A stretch of DNA of 64,000 nucleotides from Clostridia bacterium. GTDB taxonomy: Bacteria; Bacillota; Clostridia; UMGS1810. A model generated the notes under the pieces. That model saw only the letters and a program-made list of their open reading frames with translations, had not been told where the DNA came from and made no database searches. Shown one piece after another: positions 7,518 to 14,665 of the stretch. A program made the position numbers and the translations under genes. Position 1 is the stretch's first letter. Each line of letters begins with the position of its first letter. The stretch spans positions 1 through 64,000 of the forward strand of contig JAFSCF010000007.1 of the NCBI GenBank assembly GCA_017436905.1, read 5' to 3'.

Positions 7518-7573
7518 CGGATAATAGATGTAGACTGCGAAAAACCGCATAATATAGGCATTTATAAAGGTTT

Positions 7574-7603
7574 AGGACACCACACTTCTGTGGTGTCCTT
7601 TTT
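7574..7603 (+). terminator. Terminator immediately inside the left end of element B
   Basis: AGGACACCACA-CTTC-TGTGGTGTCCT followed by Ts. It lies 50 bases after the restored stop codon of the target reading frame, in the same place as the native terminator at 14015 beyond the right att copy. Confidence 0.85.
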
Positions 7604-7636
7604 GTATTCTCCCATCTACGATTATGGCATTTTTAA

Positions 7637-7802
7637 TGGTCAATTGGTCAATTTGGCTGGCCAGAGGGTTGTTTTTTCCCTTACTGAGTTGGCCAATTTT
7701 GGCCATTTTGGGCTGGCCAGAGTGCTTCAAACCCTTGAAAACACTGGATTTTTTAAAGTTGGCCAGTGTTTTTGGTCATTTGGCCATTTTTTTAATTGGC
7801 CA
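7637..7802. repeat. Cluster of TGGCCA/TGGTCA motifs, left end of element B
   Basis: Seven TGGCCA (7658, 7690, 7700, 7714, 7760, 7781, 7797) and three TGGTCA (7637, 7645, 7773) in 166 bp. More copies lie at 11986 and at 13839, 13852 and 13921, all near the integrase or the right end. They are probably binding sites for the integrase or a partner. The 620 bp between 7525 and 8145 hold no convincing gene: a terminator, this cluster, an arm-type motif at 7927 and the promoter at 8078. Confidence 0.7.
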
Positions 7803-7926
7803 ACTCTAATCGCAGACTGTATCTAAGAATAACTCGAAAACTGCTTAACAATGGGGTTTACAGGGATTTTATAAAGTGGGTTAATCGCAGATTAGAACAG
7901 CGATTATTGGGCTTAAAACTATGGTA

Positions 7927-7945
7927 TCGTGTACGATGCTGGTCA
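7927..7945 (+). repeat. Putative integrase arm site, left
   Basis: TCGTGTAC, 5 bases, TGGTCA. The same arrangement recurs at 11947-11965 and 13753-13771 (AGGTCA), with half-sites at 13734 and 13868. Confidence 0.55.
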
Positions 7946-8077
7946 GTTTTAAAGATTGAATAATCTAAGTTGTGATGCGAGATTACAGAACTTTTTAGAC
8001 TCATTTATATAAATATTTATTCTGCTGTTATATTAGATAAAAATGTCTGGTTAGGTCATGAAATTTGTTCCTTCTTG

Positions 8078-8106
8078 TTGAAACCCAACGAACATTACGG
8101 TATAAT
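8078..8106 (+). promoter_or_regulatory. Promoter of the element B cargo genes
   Basis: TTGAAA (8078-8083), 17-base spacer, TATAAT (8101-8106), 40 bases before the first cargo gene. No further promoter this good was seen before 11041, so it may serve the whole row. Confidence 0.7.
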
Positions 8107-8145
8107 ACAACAACTAAAAATTTAATATGTTTTTGAGGTGTTCGT

Positions 8146-8670
8146 ATGAATGAAGAAAGCGTAGTAATGTACGATGGATTTTACCCTATTTTTACCACAG
8201 TTCCAACTACTCCTGCCACAGAAGAATTTAAGTTTATGTGTGTACAGAATCATATAGGTGCAACTGTTATGGATTTGTATCATCATTATTATTGTGATGA
8301 AAAGCCTTTGCTTGATATTGTTACTGAGTTCCTATCTTCTGAGACTTACAGACAAATGTATAATTTTGGTGAGGGTTATTGGCGGGATACTTTTGCTATA
8401 ACTCGTGATAAGTTTCTTATGGAATCAAATTATCCAGTTAAGAAGATTCCCACAGAGGCTTATGGTGGTAACATAATGGATAGACCAAAACTTGGTGCTG
8501 TAATTCTTGCTTCTGATTGTCTATATGCCTACAGTAACTATGTCCTTACTCCACTTAAAGAGTGTGCGAGGTTGTTCGTTAAATATGGTATCTTCTCTTA
8601 TATTTTAGAAGCATATGAAAAGTTAAGTGAAGTAAACATATTTATATGGACTGAAAACTCTGCACCTTAA
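8146..8670 (+). CDS. Hypothetical protein, first cargo gene of element B
   Basis: A 174-residue protein with GAGGTG five bases before the ATG. I recognise no family. It is rich in aromatic residues (MYDGFYPIFTTVP, LYHHYYCDEKPL, SYILEAYEKL), with a mostly helical predicted look and no signal or membrane segment. The His-His-Tyr-Tyr-Cys-Asp cluster near residue 46 could bind metal, but this is speculation. It begins a row of five same-strand genes that all use a GAGGTG leader, so a common origin and co-regulation are likely. Confidence 0.6.
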   Translation: MNEESVVMYDGFYPIFTTVPTTPATEEFKFMCVQNHIGATVMDLYHHYYCDEKPLLDIVTEFLSSETYRQMYNFGEGYWRDTFAITRDKFLMESNYPVKKIPTEAYGGNIMDRPKLGAVILASDCLYAYSNYVLTPLKECARLFVKYGIFSYILEAYEKLSEVNIFIWTENSAP

Positions 8671-8803
8671 ATCTGTATGAGATTGTGATGTGTTATTCAG
8701 GAGAAATAATCGGAGAACCACATATAAAATTAGATTATACTAAGAAAGAATAATTAAACCAGTCGATTTTGGTGTTGTTATTCTTGAGTGTGAGGTGTTT
8801 ATA

Positions 8804-9259
8804 ATGAAAATTGATGAATTTATAACTCAAACATTAGACCCGTATTTCACTATTTTAAGAGTGCGTGAAGATTGTCCTCGTTGTGTGGAGCTATATTCTT
8901 CTATTAGTGTTGTGGGTGAAGTAAAGAGAGAAGATGATGGTTTCTTGCGTTACCCTTTCAAGCTGTTTAGTAGCATATTTAAGGGTAAGCGCCTTGTGGA
9001 GATACCTAATCTCACTTACTATCTGGTAATGCCTGTAATGGATTATAAAGTTTGTAAATTAAGGTATGATTTCTTTGGGTTTGAGTCTGATGCAGATTTG
9101 AAGTACTTTATGGAAAATGTTTATAAAATTCTTGGGTACTGCACTTCTGATATTGCGTTGTTTAAGTTGTCGGGTAAAAGTTATAAAAAGGTTGATTGTC
9201 CCTATGACCCTGATGAAATGCTGTCAGAGCAGTTAAGGTCAAAGAGAAAGCGGAGATAA
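8804..9259 (+). CDS. Hypothetical protein with element-specific repeated domain (one copy)
   Basis: A 151-residue protein starting MKIDEF. Residues about 66-123 (IPNLTYYLVMPVMDY ... FFGFESDADLKYF ... SDIALFKL) align without gaps to residues of the next protein (IPKCLYWYIVSYYDF ... FIGVESYEALDDV ... FLLKL), with I-P, Y, D, F-x-G, E-S, L, N, G, L-K-L in the same positions. This is a shared domain of unknown function. The C-terminus is basic (SEQLRSKRKRR), which suggests nucleic-acid or membrane-surface contact. ATG 8804 is chosen because GTG 8795 is part of the GAGGTG ribosome site. Confidence 0.65.
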   Translation: MKIDEFITQTLDPYFTILRVREDCPRCVELYSSISVVGEVKREDDGFLRYPFKLFSSIFKGKRLVEIPNLTYYLVMPVMDYKVCKLRYDFFGFESDADLKYFMENVYKILGYCTSDIALFKLSGKSYKKVDCPYDPDEMLSEQLRSKRKRR

Positions 9260-9276
9260 ATTCGGAGGTGTCTATA

Positions 9277-10425
9277 ATGAGAAAGATTGATGTTGCAAAG
9301 TTCTTGGAGAATTGTGAAAATGGTCTTGATTCTATTGATTTATGGAGAGCTATAGATGGTAGTGGTACTAATTCTTCTGATATTTCGTATTCTGCCTTGT
9401 ATAGTATGAGTTTTGAGAAAAAGTTAGATATTCCATATTGTTTGTATGGGTATACTACTTCTTCAGAGAAGAATTCAAAATATATAAGTAAAATTCCAAA
9501 ATGCCTTTATTGGTATATTGTGAGTTATTATGATTTTAATTCGGAGCGTATAGAATTCAAGTTTATAGGTGTTGAATCTTACGAGGCTTTGGATGATGTT
9601 ATAAAAAATTCGTTAGAGTACTTTGGCGTAAAGTCAAAATATTCATTTTTGCTAAAATTGGGTACTGATGGTGTGTATCACGAAGATTATGATTATTATG
9701 ACTTTGCGAGTGATGATGTAAGATTTTCTCATATCACTGGTGATGAGGAAATCTTCAAAGGTTTAGATAATTTAAGTCGTGAAGATAAGATTGGGTTATT
9801 GAAGGCTCTAATGGATGACAATAATGGGGTGTTCGTAGCGAACACTCTAAAAGTAGAAGATTTCTATGAGGGTATAAAAGAATTTGTTGGTGATATAAGA
9901 GAAAAGTATTGGAATGAACCTCTTTCAAATGGCGAGACTTTTAGAGAGATTTGGCAAAAGTATTTCTTTGAGAAATATGAGCCTGATACTATTACTCCTG
10001 AAGATTATAAAAAATGGGTTATGTATATTTGTAATTATGCATTTAGGGCTTTTTCAAGTCTATATAAATATGCTGATGGGTACCTTACTTATTCTATGGA
10101 TGGCTGCGAAGAGCGTACAGAGGAAATTCCTGAATATAATATTTATTTTGTTGTTCCTGTAATTACTCTGGAAGCGGATAGTAGAAAGCCTATTGTAGGA
10201 TTTTATATAAAAGGTTTTGACGAACTTCCTGATGTGGATGAGTACTTGAAAAGTATTGATTCAGGGGTAATTTCTGAAATAGATTCTATGAAGTTTGATG
10301 AAGCAAAGTTATTTGATTTTCGTAGAGAAGATGATAAGTTGAGTATATTACCTTATCTTGGGTTAGCCTTTGACTATAATGAAAATGGTCAACCGTATAT
10401 GCACATATCTGTACAAGGTAACTGA
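9277..10425 (+). CDS. Hypothetical protein with two copies of the element-specific domain
   Basis: A 382-residue acidic protein. The shared domain occurs near residues 69-130 (IPKCLYWYIV ... FIGVESYEALDDV ... LLKLG) and again, more diverged, near 285-345 (IPEYNIYFVVPVITL ... IKGFDELPDVDEYL ... AKLFDF). Between them is a helical segment (DNLSREDKIGLLKALMDDNN, then EDFYEGIKEFVGDIREKYWN). No catalytic motif, signal or membrane segment is visible. It is probably an internal duplication and a paralogue of the 151-aa protein 17 bases upstream; the two may form a complex. No match to a known defence, toxin or transfer family came to mind. The start is ATG 9277, just after GGAGGTG. Confidence 0.65.
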   Translation: MRKIDVAKFLENCENGLDSIDLWRAIDGSGTNSSDISYSALYSMSFEKKLDIPYCLYGYTTSSEKNSKYISKIPKCLYWYIVSYYDFNSERIEFKFIGVESYEALDDVIKNSLEYFGVKSKYSFLLKLGTDGVYHEDYDYYDFASDDVRFSHITGDEEIFKGLDNLSREDKIGLLKALMDDNNGVFVANTLKVEDFYEGIKEFVGDIREKYWNEPLSNGETFREIWQKYFFEKYEPDTITPEDYKKWVMYICNYAFRAFSSLYKYADGYLTYSMDGCEERTEEIPEYNIYFVVPVITLEADSRKPIVGFYIKGFDELPDVDEYLKSIDSGVISEIDSMKFDEAKLFDFRREDDKLSILPYLGLAFDYNENGQPYMHISVQGN

Positions 10426-10450
10426 TGGAGAATAATATGAGGTGATTATA

Positions 10451-10993
10451 ATGAAAATGATAAAAGTAGATGTATTTTTGGGTAATCCTGTTGTGAAAAC
10501 AATGTTTAATGAATTGGAAGGTAAGCGTTTGGAGCCTTCTATTCCTTATGAAAAATATAAAACAATAATCGAAAGTGATTATAAGGTTTCTGATATTCAT
10601 CCAGAAATATATAAGAATCAAAGACAGTTTATGGTTTTAGGAAAAGAGATTCTTCCTCCTAAAATGGAATTATCTGATGAAATTCCAGTTAATAAGTCAG
10701 TAGACTCAACTTTGGATTTTTCATTAAGAGATAAGTTGGCAAATACATATAATGTTTCTCCATTATCTTATGCTGCGAAAATTTGGAACAAGCCTATATT
10801 TAAAATAACAAGACGTGCTTTGGGTTATACGATTGGAACTAAATTGGTTGTAAGTGCTTGTTTGGCAGCTGGACCTATGGGTTTATTATTTGGTGCTTTC
10901 TTCGCTCATTCGATTTATAAGTATAATAAAGAAAATAGAAATGCAAATAGTAAATCTAATGTAAAAAGTTCTGGTGGCAATAAAAAGTTATAA
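10451..10993 (+). CDS. Hypothetical protein with a glycine-rich hydrophobic segment
   Basis: A 180-residue protein. Residues 1-120 are soluble and charged. Residues about 127-156 form a long hydrophobic Gly/Ala segment (GYTIGTKLVVSACLAAGPMG followed by LLFGAFFAH), which looks like one or two membrane passes or an amphipathic membrane-inserting hairpin. The tail is Asn/Ser/Lys-rich. The start is ATG 10451; the GTG at 10442 is within the ribosome site. It follows the duplicated-domain gene and precedes the sortase-like gene, so a surface or membrane-associated job for this gene group is possible. I do not recognise the family. Confidence 0.6.
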   Translation: MKMIKVDVFLGNPVVKTMFNELEGKRLEPSIPYEKYKTIIESDYKVSDIHPEIYKNQRQFMVLGKEILPPKMELSDEIPVNKSVDSTLDFSLRDKLANTYNVSPLSYAAKIWNKPIFKITRRALGYTIGTKLVVSACLAAGPMGLLFGAFFAHSIYKYNKENRNANSKSNVKSSGGNKKL

Positions 10994-11040
10994 TTTGTTT
11001 AATGGGTATGAGAAGAGAAAAAAATTAAGAGGTGTTTGTA

Positions 11041-11781
11041 ATGAAAGGTCTTTTGTTTGCTTTGGTGATTTCTGTCCTTACGGGTAGTAACTCAATATTT
11101 GTTGTAAAAAGTAATTTTAATGATTTTATAATGAGATATTTATATTCTGATGTAGTTGTATCGGAGTATATGGCTCACAAAGGCTCAAATTTGCTTCAAA
11201 AAGGGTTTTTAAGTGTAGAGCCGAGTCAAGTTATTACTTCTTCTTTAGAAGTGCCACAAACTGCTCAAAAGGTTGCTACAAATTCATTGGGTGCTGATGT
11301 AGTGCCCAATGAAGCAACTTTTGAAATAAATACAAATAGAATTGTTACTCCAAACTTTTCTACTTGTAGTTTGGTTGGTGAAGAGATTCGTAAGAGAGAA
11401 AATATGCAAGGGCGCTTTTATATACCTGATGTTGATATTGATGTTGCTTGTTTTAATGGGCAGAGTCAGGAATATACTGATGCAGTAGATTCTGCTTCTT
11501 ATTTTAGTTTGGGTAGTATGAATGTTATAGCAGACCACAATAATCAGGGTTTTAATAGAATAAGTGATTGTGTCTTGGGTACATCTGCATATTTTGTAAC
11601 CGAAAATGAATGTATAGAATATGTGTGTACTGCATCGTTTGATGGGCATAATACCGACTCTGGTTTAACAAATTCTAATTATTCTTCAATTCATTATGAT
11701 AATGAGGGTGGAATAACCTGTTATACTTGTAAGGAGAATTGGCAAAATATAAGGGTTGTATTTTTCCAACCTAAGAAATAA
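11041..11781 (+). CDS. Sortase-like cysteine transpeptidase
   Basis: A 246-residue protein with an N-terminal hydrophobic anchor (MKGLLFALVISVLTG) and an extracellular catalytic domain. The C-terminal half has the sortase hallmarks in order: a strand with FYIPDVDIDVACF, the catalytic His in NVIADHNNQGF (His166), the TLxTC-like motif ITCYTC with Cys230, and Arg238 in NIRVVFFQP. Sortases cut a sorting signal of surface proteins and link them to peptidoglycan or to each other. No LPxTG-type substrate was seen in the element. The Cys-Arg spacing of 8 is short but within what I would accept. It might instead be a catalytically altered relative. Last of the five cargo genes, followed by a strong terminator. 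Confidence 0.75.
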   Translation: MKGLLFALVISVLTGSNSIFVVKSNFNDFIMRYLYSDVVVSEYMAHKGSNLLQKGFLSVEPSQVITSSLEVPQTAQKVATNSLGADVVPNEATFEINTNRIVTPNFSTCSLVGEEIRKRENMQGRFYIPDVDIDVACFNGQSQEYTDAVDSASYFSLGSMNVIADHNNQGFNRISDCVLGTSAYFVTENECIEYVCTASFDGHNTDSGLTNSNYSSIHYDNEGGITCYTCKENWQNIRVVFFQPKK

Positions 11782-11800
11782 TAATCAAACTAATATTAAT

Positions 11801-11877
11801 AACTCAAAATCTTAACTCGTAAAATTTTACAAATTATTACGGATGTAATAATGTTAAGGTTTTGGGTTGTTTTTTTG
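11801..11877 (+). terminator. Terminator of the element B cargo row
   Basis: A 16-bp stem with some G:U pairs (11801-11816 with 11853-11868) followed by GTTTTTTT; the long loop is AT-rich and contains a second possible small hairpin. The rest of the 447-bp gap before the integrase holds an arm-type motif at 11947, a TGGCCA at 11986 and no convincing gene. Confidence 0.75.
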
Positions 11878-11946
11878 TCTGGATATAGAATTATCCTAAT
11901 GAGATAAAAAGTGCGAAAAATTTTTATCTGTAGTCTACTTCTAAGT

Positions 11947-11991
11947 TCGTGTACAATTTTGGTCAGTTTTTCTTGTCGGAGAAATTGGCCA
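11947..11991 (+). repeat. Putative arm site plus TGGCCA upstream of integrase B
   Basis: TCGTGTAC-N5-TGGTCA at 11947-11965 and TGGCCA at 11986-11991, about 240 bases before the integrase start. Their position would allow the integrase to regulate its own gene. Confidence 0.5.
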
Positions 11992-12228
11992 TTTTAAGAT
12001 AATTGCTTCACTTTTGAGAGATTGTTTATAAGAGTGTAATTCTTATAAAGTATTGTTGTGAGTGGATTTTGGGGTTATGCATGATATGCCTAAATTTCAT
12101 GTCCTCTCAGTCGTGCAAAACATAGAAAGTATCGTGTTCTTTTAAAAAAGAGCTGATTAATTTCAGTTTTTGCGGTAGAACAATACAAACACGAATTATA
12201 AATATTAAGTTTTTGGAGGTAGTCAATT

Positions 12229-13650
12229 ATGGCTAAAAATAGTGAAGTGAAGTTTCCAGGTGTTCGTAAACGTGGAAACAAGTATCAATGGCGTGCATCG
12301 TTTGAAGGTGTTCAAGAGCAAAGAGATGGGTATGATACTCCTGAGGATGCTTACATTGCTCGTCAAAAATGGTTAGAAGAGGCTCAAAGAGGTTATGTGG
12401 TTAAACCTACTCGTGATAGAACTCTTGTTCAGTTAATAAATGAGTCTATTTCTGCTAAGAATTATGCTCCTGCAACTGTAAAGCGCAAAAAATCTTTGTT
12501 GAAGCATCATGTGGAACCTAAATTCAAAGAGCGTCTTGCAACAAGTATATCTCCTGCGGATTTAGAGAAGTTTTTGCTTGATTTAAGTAAACCTACTAAA
12601 GATAAAAAGTTTGGAAGAGATATTAGATATTCGCAGGAATATATTAATGGTTTTTATAAAATGTTTTCTGCTGCATATAAATACGGTGTGAAGGCTGGGT
12701 ATATTGAAAGAAACCCTGTGTCTTTAATGGATTTAGAGGGTGATTGGTCATCAGCGGGTATTCCCAAAGAAGAGGGCAAATTCTTAAAGCCTGAAGAATT
12801 GAGGGTTATCGATGATACTCTTAAAACTGCAAATGTCTATGCTTCATTCATGATTGGATTACATACTGGTTGCAGAATTTCTGAAATATTTGGGCTTCGT
12901 TGGAGTGATGTTGATTTTGCTAAAAAAGAAATCAGTATCAATAAACAGTTGTTGTATGATTCAAAGGAGAAAGTGTGGTATATTTCTCCTTTGAAAACAA
13001 AGCATTCAAAGCGATATGTTCCTCTTTCTCCTATTTTAGAGAAGTTTCTTCTTGACTTAAAACAGAAGCAAAAGGCTAATAAGTTGGCTTTGGGTGATAA
13101 TTACAGGGATACTTACAGACCTGTAATGTTGGAAGATGATAAAGGTAAAAGAACCAAGGCTTATTTCACAGACTTTATAAATGTCAAGTCGACTGGTGAG
13201 TGGTTAACTTCTGATTCCACCAAGTATGCTACTCGAAAAAGAGAGTGTACTAATGGTAAGTATCGTTTTATCTTAAATGGTAAACAGATAGATTGGTCTT
13301 ATCATGATTTAAGACACACATTTGCCACAAAAGCCGCCTTATCTGGTGTAGCAATTAATGATTTGCAAAGAATATTGGGGCATAAAAAGCCTACTACAAC
13401 TGAGCATTATTATTTGCATGATGAGGAAGGTCGTCTGAGGGTAAACCCAATGAGAGATAAACTTTTATTTGCTGGTTTGGCTGAAATGACTGATGCCATT
13501 AATTCTTGTCCTGAAACAGATACATTTGCTGAGCATGATGCTTATGTTGAAAATCAAAAATCAGCTAAGCATGTCACAAAGAATGATATTCCTGTTTATG
13601 GTGAAAATGAAGTTAGTTTCAATAATGGTATTGCTTATATGAATGATTAG
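12229..13650 (+). CDS. Tyrosine integrase of element B
   Basis: A 473-residue tyrosine recombinase. The N-terminus has an arm-binding domain of the AP2-like type (FPGVRKRGNKYQWRASFEGV, residues 8-27), then a SAM-like core-binding domain (about 65-160) and the catalytic domain. Catalytic residues are complete: Arg in TGCRISEIFGLRW (about 215), Lys in SPLKTKHSKRYVPL, H-x-x-R in HDLRHTFATKA (His360, Arg363), His in LGHKKP and Tyr in EHYYLH (about 394). A non-conserved tail of about 65 residues follows the catalytic Tyr. The GGAGG ribosome site is well placed. It lies 325 bases from the right att repeat, the usual position for the integrase of such an element. Confidence 0.95.
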   Translation: MAKNSEVKFPGVRKRGNKYQWRASFEGVQEQRDGYDTPEDAYIARQKWLEEAQRGYVVKPTRDRTLVQLINESISAKNYAPATVKRKKSLLKHHVEPKFKERLATSISPADLEKFLLDLSKPTKDKKFGRDIRYSQEYINGFYKMFSAAYKYGVKAGYIERNPVSLMDLEGDWSSAGIPKEEGKFLKPEELRVIDDTLKTANVYASFMIGLHTGCRISEIFGLRWSDVDFAKKEISINKQLLYDSKEKVWYISPLKTKHSKRYVPLSPILEKFLLDLKQKQKANKLALGDNYRDTYRPVMLEDDKGKRTKAYFTDFINVKSTGEWLTSDSTKYATRKRECTNGKYRFILNGKQIDWSYHDLRHTFATKAALSGVAINDLQRILGHKKPTTTEHYYLHDEEGRLRVNPMRDKLLFAGLAEMTDAINSCPETDTFAEHDAYVENQKSAKHVTKNDIPVYGENEVSFNNGIAYMND

Positions 13651-13661
13651 TATATAATTTT

Positions 13662-13698
13662 GGAGAGATTTATTGAGTTAAATCTCTCCATTTTTTTT
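13662..13698 (+). terminator. Terminator after integrase B
   Basis: GGAGAGATTTA-TTGAGT-TAAATCTCTCC followed by ATTTTTTTT, directly after the stop codon. Confidence 0.9.
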
Positions 13699-13733
13699 AT
13701 TTAAAACTATACTCAGGTTGGTCATTTCAGGTA

Positions 13734-13926
13734 TCGTGCCCAGTGCTTTGTTTCGTGTACAGTTGAGGTCATTAGTCCAAATTAAGCAATTCTTAGGGTG
13801 TTTTTGGTCTGAAAACTAAGTTTATTTGAGTATCAAATTGGCCATTTTGATTGGCCATTCTTGGGTTTCGTGTACTTTTGGGATTGACAAAGTAGCATAT
13901 AATGTGGTATAATATATGCATGGCCA
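13734..13926 (+). repeat. Right-end arm-site array of element B
   Basis: TCGTGCCC (13734), TCGTGTAC-N5-AGGTCA (13753-13771), TCGTGTAC (13868-13875) and TGGCCA at 13839, 13852 and 13921, just inside the right att repeat. These are the same motifs as at the left end, as expected for integrase arm-type or accessory-protein sites. No gene is seen here. Confidence 0.55.
13884..13913 (+). promoter_or_regulatory. Outward-facing promoter near the right end of element B
   Basis: TTGACA (13884-13889), 18-base spacer, TATAAT (13908-13913). In the integrated state it reads across the att site toward ferritin but meets a terminator at 14015. In an excised circle it would read across the joined att into the element's left end. 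Confidence 0.65.
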
Positions 13927-13974
13927 GCTTGTAATGCTTTATTATTCGTGTCGAGGCTCGGCATGGCAGAGGAC

Positions 13975-13999
13975 TTGAAGGCTTACTCAAGAGATACTT
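13975..13999 (+). repeat. att direct repeat, copy 2 (element B / chromosome)
   Basis: Identical over 25 bp to 7493-7517. In frame it encodes the last residues EGLLKRYFG and a stop at 14003-14005; upstream codons (VEARHGRGL) also match the protein sequence of copy 1 with synonymous changes. Confidence 0.85.
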
Positions 14000-14014
14000 T
14001 GGTTAATAATATTT

Positions 14015-14047
14015 TGGGTTGCCTCAAAAAGAGGCAACCCTTTTTTT
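14015..14047 (+). terminator. Native terminator of the att target gene
   Basis: GGGTTGCCTC-AAAAA-GAGGCAACCC followed by TTTTTTT, just before the ferritin gene. Confidence 0.9.
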
Positions 14048-14068
14048 AAAATAAAGGAGGTTTTTATA

Positions 14069-14578
14069 ATGAATGCAAAAGTTTCAAAATTACTTAACGA
14101 ACAGATAGCAAAAGAGTTATATTCAGCATACCTTTACCTCGATTTTTCAATTTTTTACGAGGCGCAGGGTCTTGACGGCTTTGCCAACTGGTATATGATT
14201 CAGGCTCAGGAAGAGCGCGACCACGCAATGCTTTTCCTTAAATATCTTCAGAACAATGGCGAAAAAGTAACGCTTGAGGCTATTGAAAAGCCCGACAAAG
14301 TTTTAAATGTACTTATGGACCCGTTAAAATTCGGTTTTGAGCACGAACAGTATGTTACAAGCCTTATAAACGACATTTATGCAGCGGCATACGATGTAAA
14401 GGATTTCAGAACAATGCAGTTTTTAGACTGGTTTGTTAAAGAACAACTGGAAGAAGAAAAAAATGCCGATGATATGATTAAAAAGATGGAACTTTTCGGC
14501 AACGACTCTAAAGGCTTGTATTCGCTCGACAGCGAGTATGCTGCAAGAGTTTACAGTGCTCCGTCATTAGTACTTTAA
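14069..14578 (+). CDS. ftnA: Ferritin (non-haem iron storage)
   Basis: A 169-residue ferritin of the bacterial non-haem type, which oxidises Fe(II) and stores iron as a mineral inside a 24-subunit shell in the cytoplasm. Ferroxidase-centre ligands are visible: Glu17 region in QIAKELYSAYLYLD, and E-x-x-H in AQEERDHAMLF (about residues 50-53), with further Glu in the third and fourth helices (EHEQYVTSLI, KEQLEEEKNADDM). Length is typical. A strong AAAGGAGG ribosome site is present. It is monocistronic: a terminator lies 20 bases before the gene and another follows it. It is the first ordinary chromosomal gene right of the integrated elements. Confidence 0.97.
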   Translation: MNAKVSKLLNEQIAKELYSAYLYLDFSIFYEAQGLDGFANWYMIQAQEERDHAMLFLKYLQNNGEKVTLEAIEKPDKVLNVLMDPLKFGFEHEQYVTSLINDIYAAAYDVKDFRTMQFLDWFVKEQLEEEKNADDMIKKMELFGNDSKGLYSLDSEYAARVYSAPSLVL

Positions 14579-14586
14579 TATTTTTA

Positions 14587-14624
14587 AATCAGGCAGTCGC
14601 TTATACGGACTGCTTGATTTTTTT
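14587..14624 (+). terminator. Ferritin terminator
   Basis: AATCAGGCAGTC / GGACTGCTTGATT stem followed by TTTTTT. Confidence 0.9.
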
Positions 14625-14665
14625 TATATACTTTGGTATACTTTTGAATGTAAGGAGTGACCGAC

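Larger units (their letters stand above)
7493..13999 (+). mobile_element. Integrative element B, complete, about 6.5 kb
   Basis: Bounded by 25-bp direct repeats, with a tyrosine integrase at the right end, five cargo genes with matching leaders, and repeated short motifs at both ends (TGGCCA/TGGTCA and TCGTGTAC-N5-GGTCA). It is AT-rich relative to the ferritin-side chromosome. There is no relaxase, replication initiator or phage structural gene, so it is a small integrative element relying on host or helper transfer, or a satellite. It sits directly against element A, forming a tandem array at one target. Confidence 0.8.

Noticed and set aside
7318-7524. A 68-codon frame ending in the att repeat (…GFEGLLKRYFG) as an element A gene
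   Set aside because: Only its last 18 codons are conserved with the copy at 13975; the rest has no ribosome site. It is a gene end carried by the att region, not a gene.
7658-7802. CRISPR array from the repeated TGGCCA units
   Set aside because: The repeats are only 6 bp with uneven spacing and no conserved longer repeat or cas genes.
7590-7826. Overlapping plus-strand open frames of 61-78 codons after the left att of element B
   Set aside because: They run straight through the TGGCCA motif cluster, have low-complexity products with many Trp/Phe/Leu, and no ribosome site at a sensible start.
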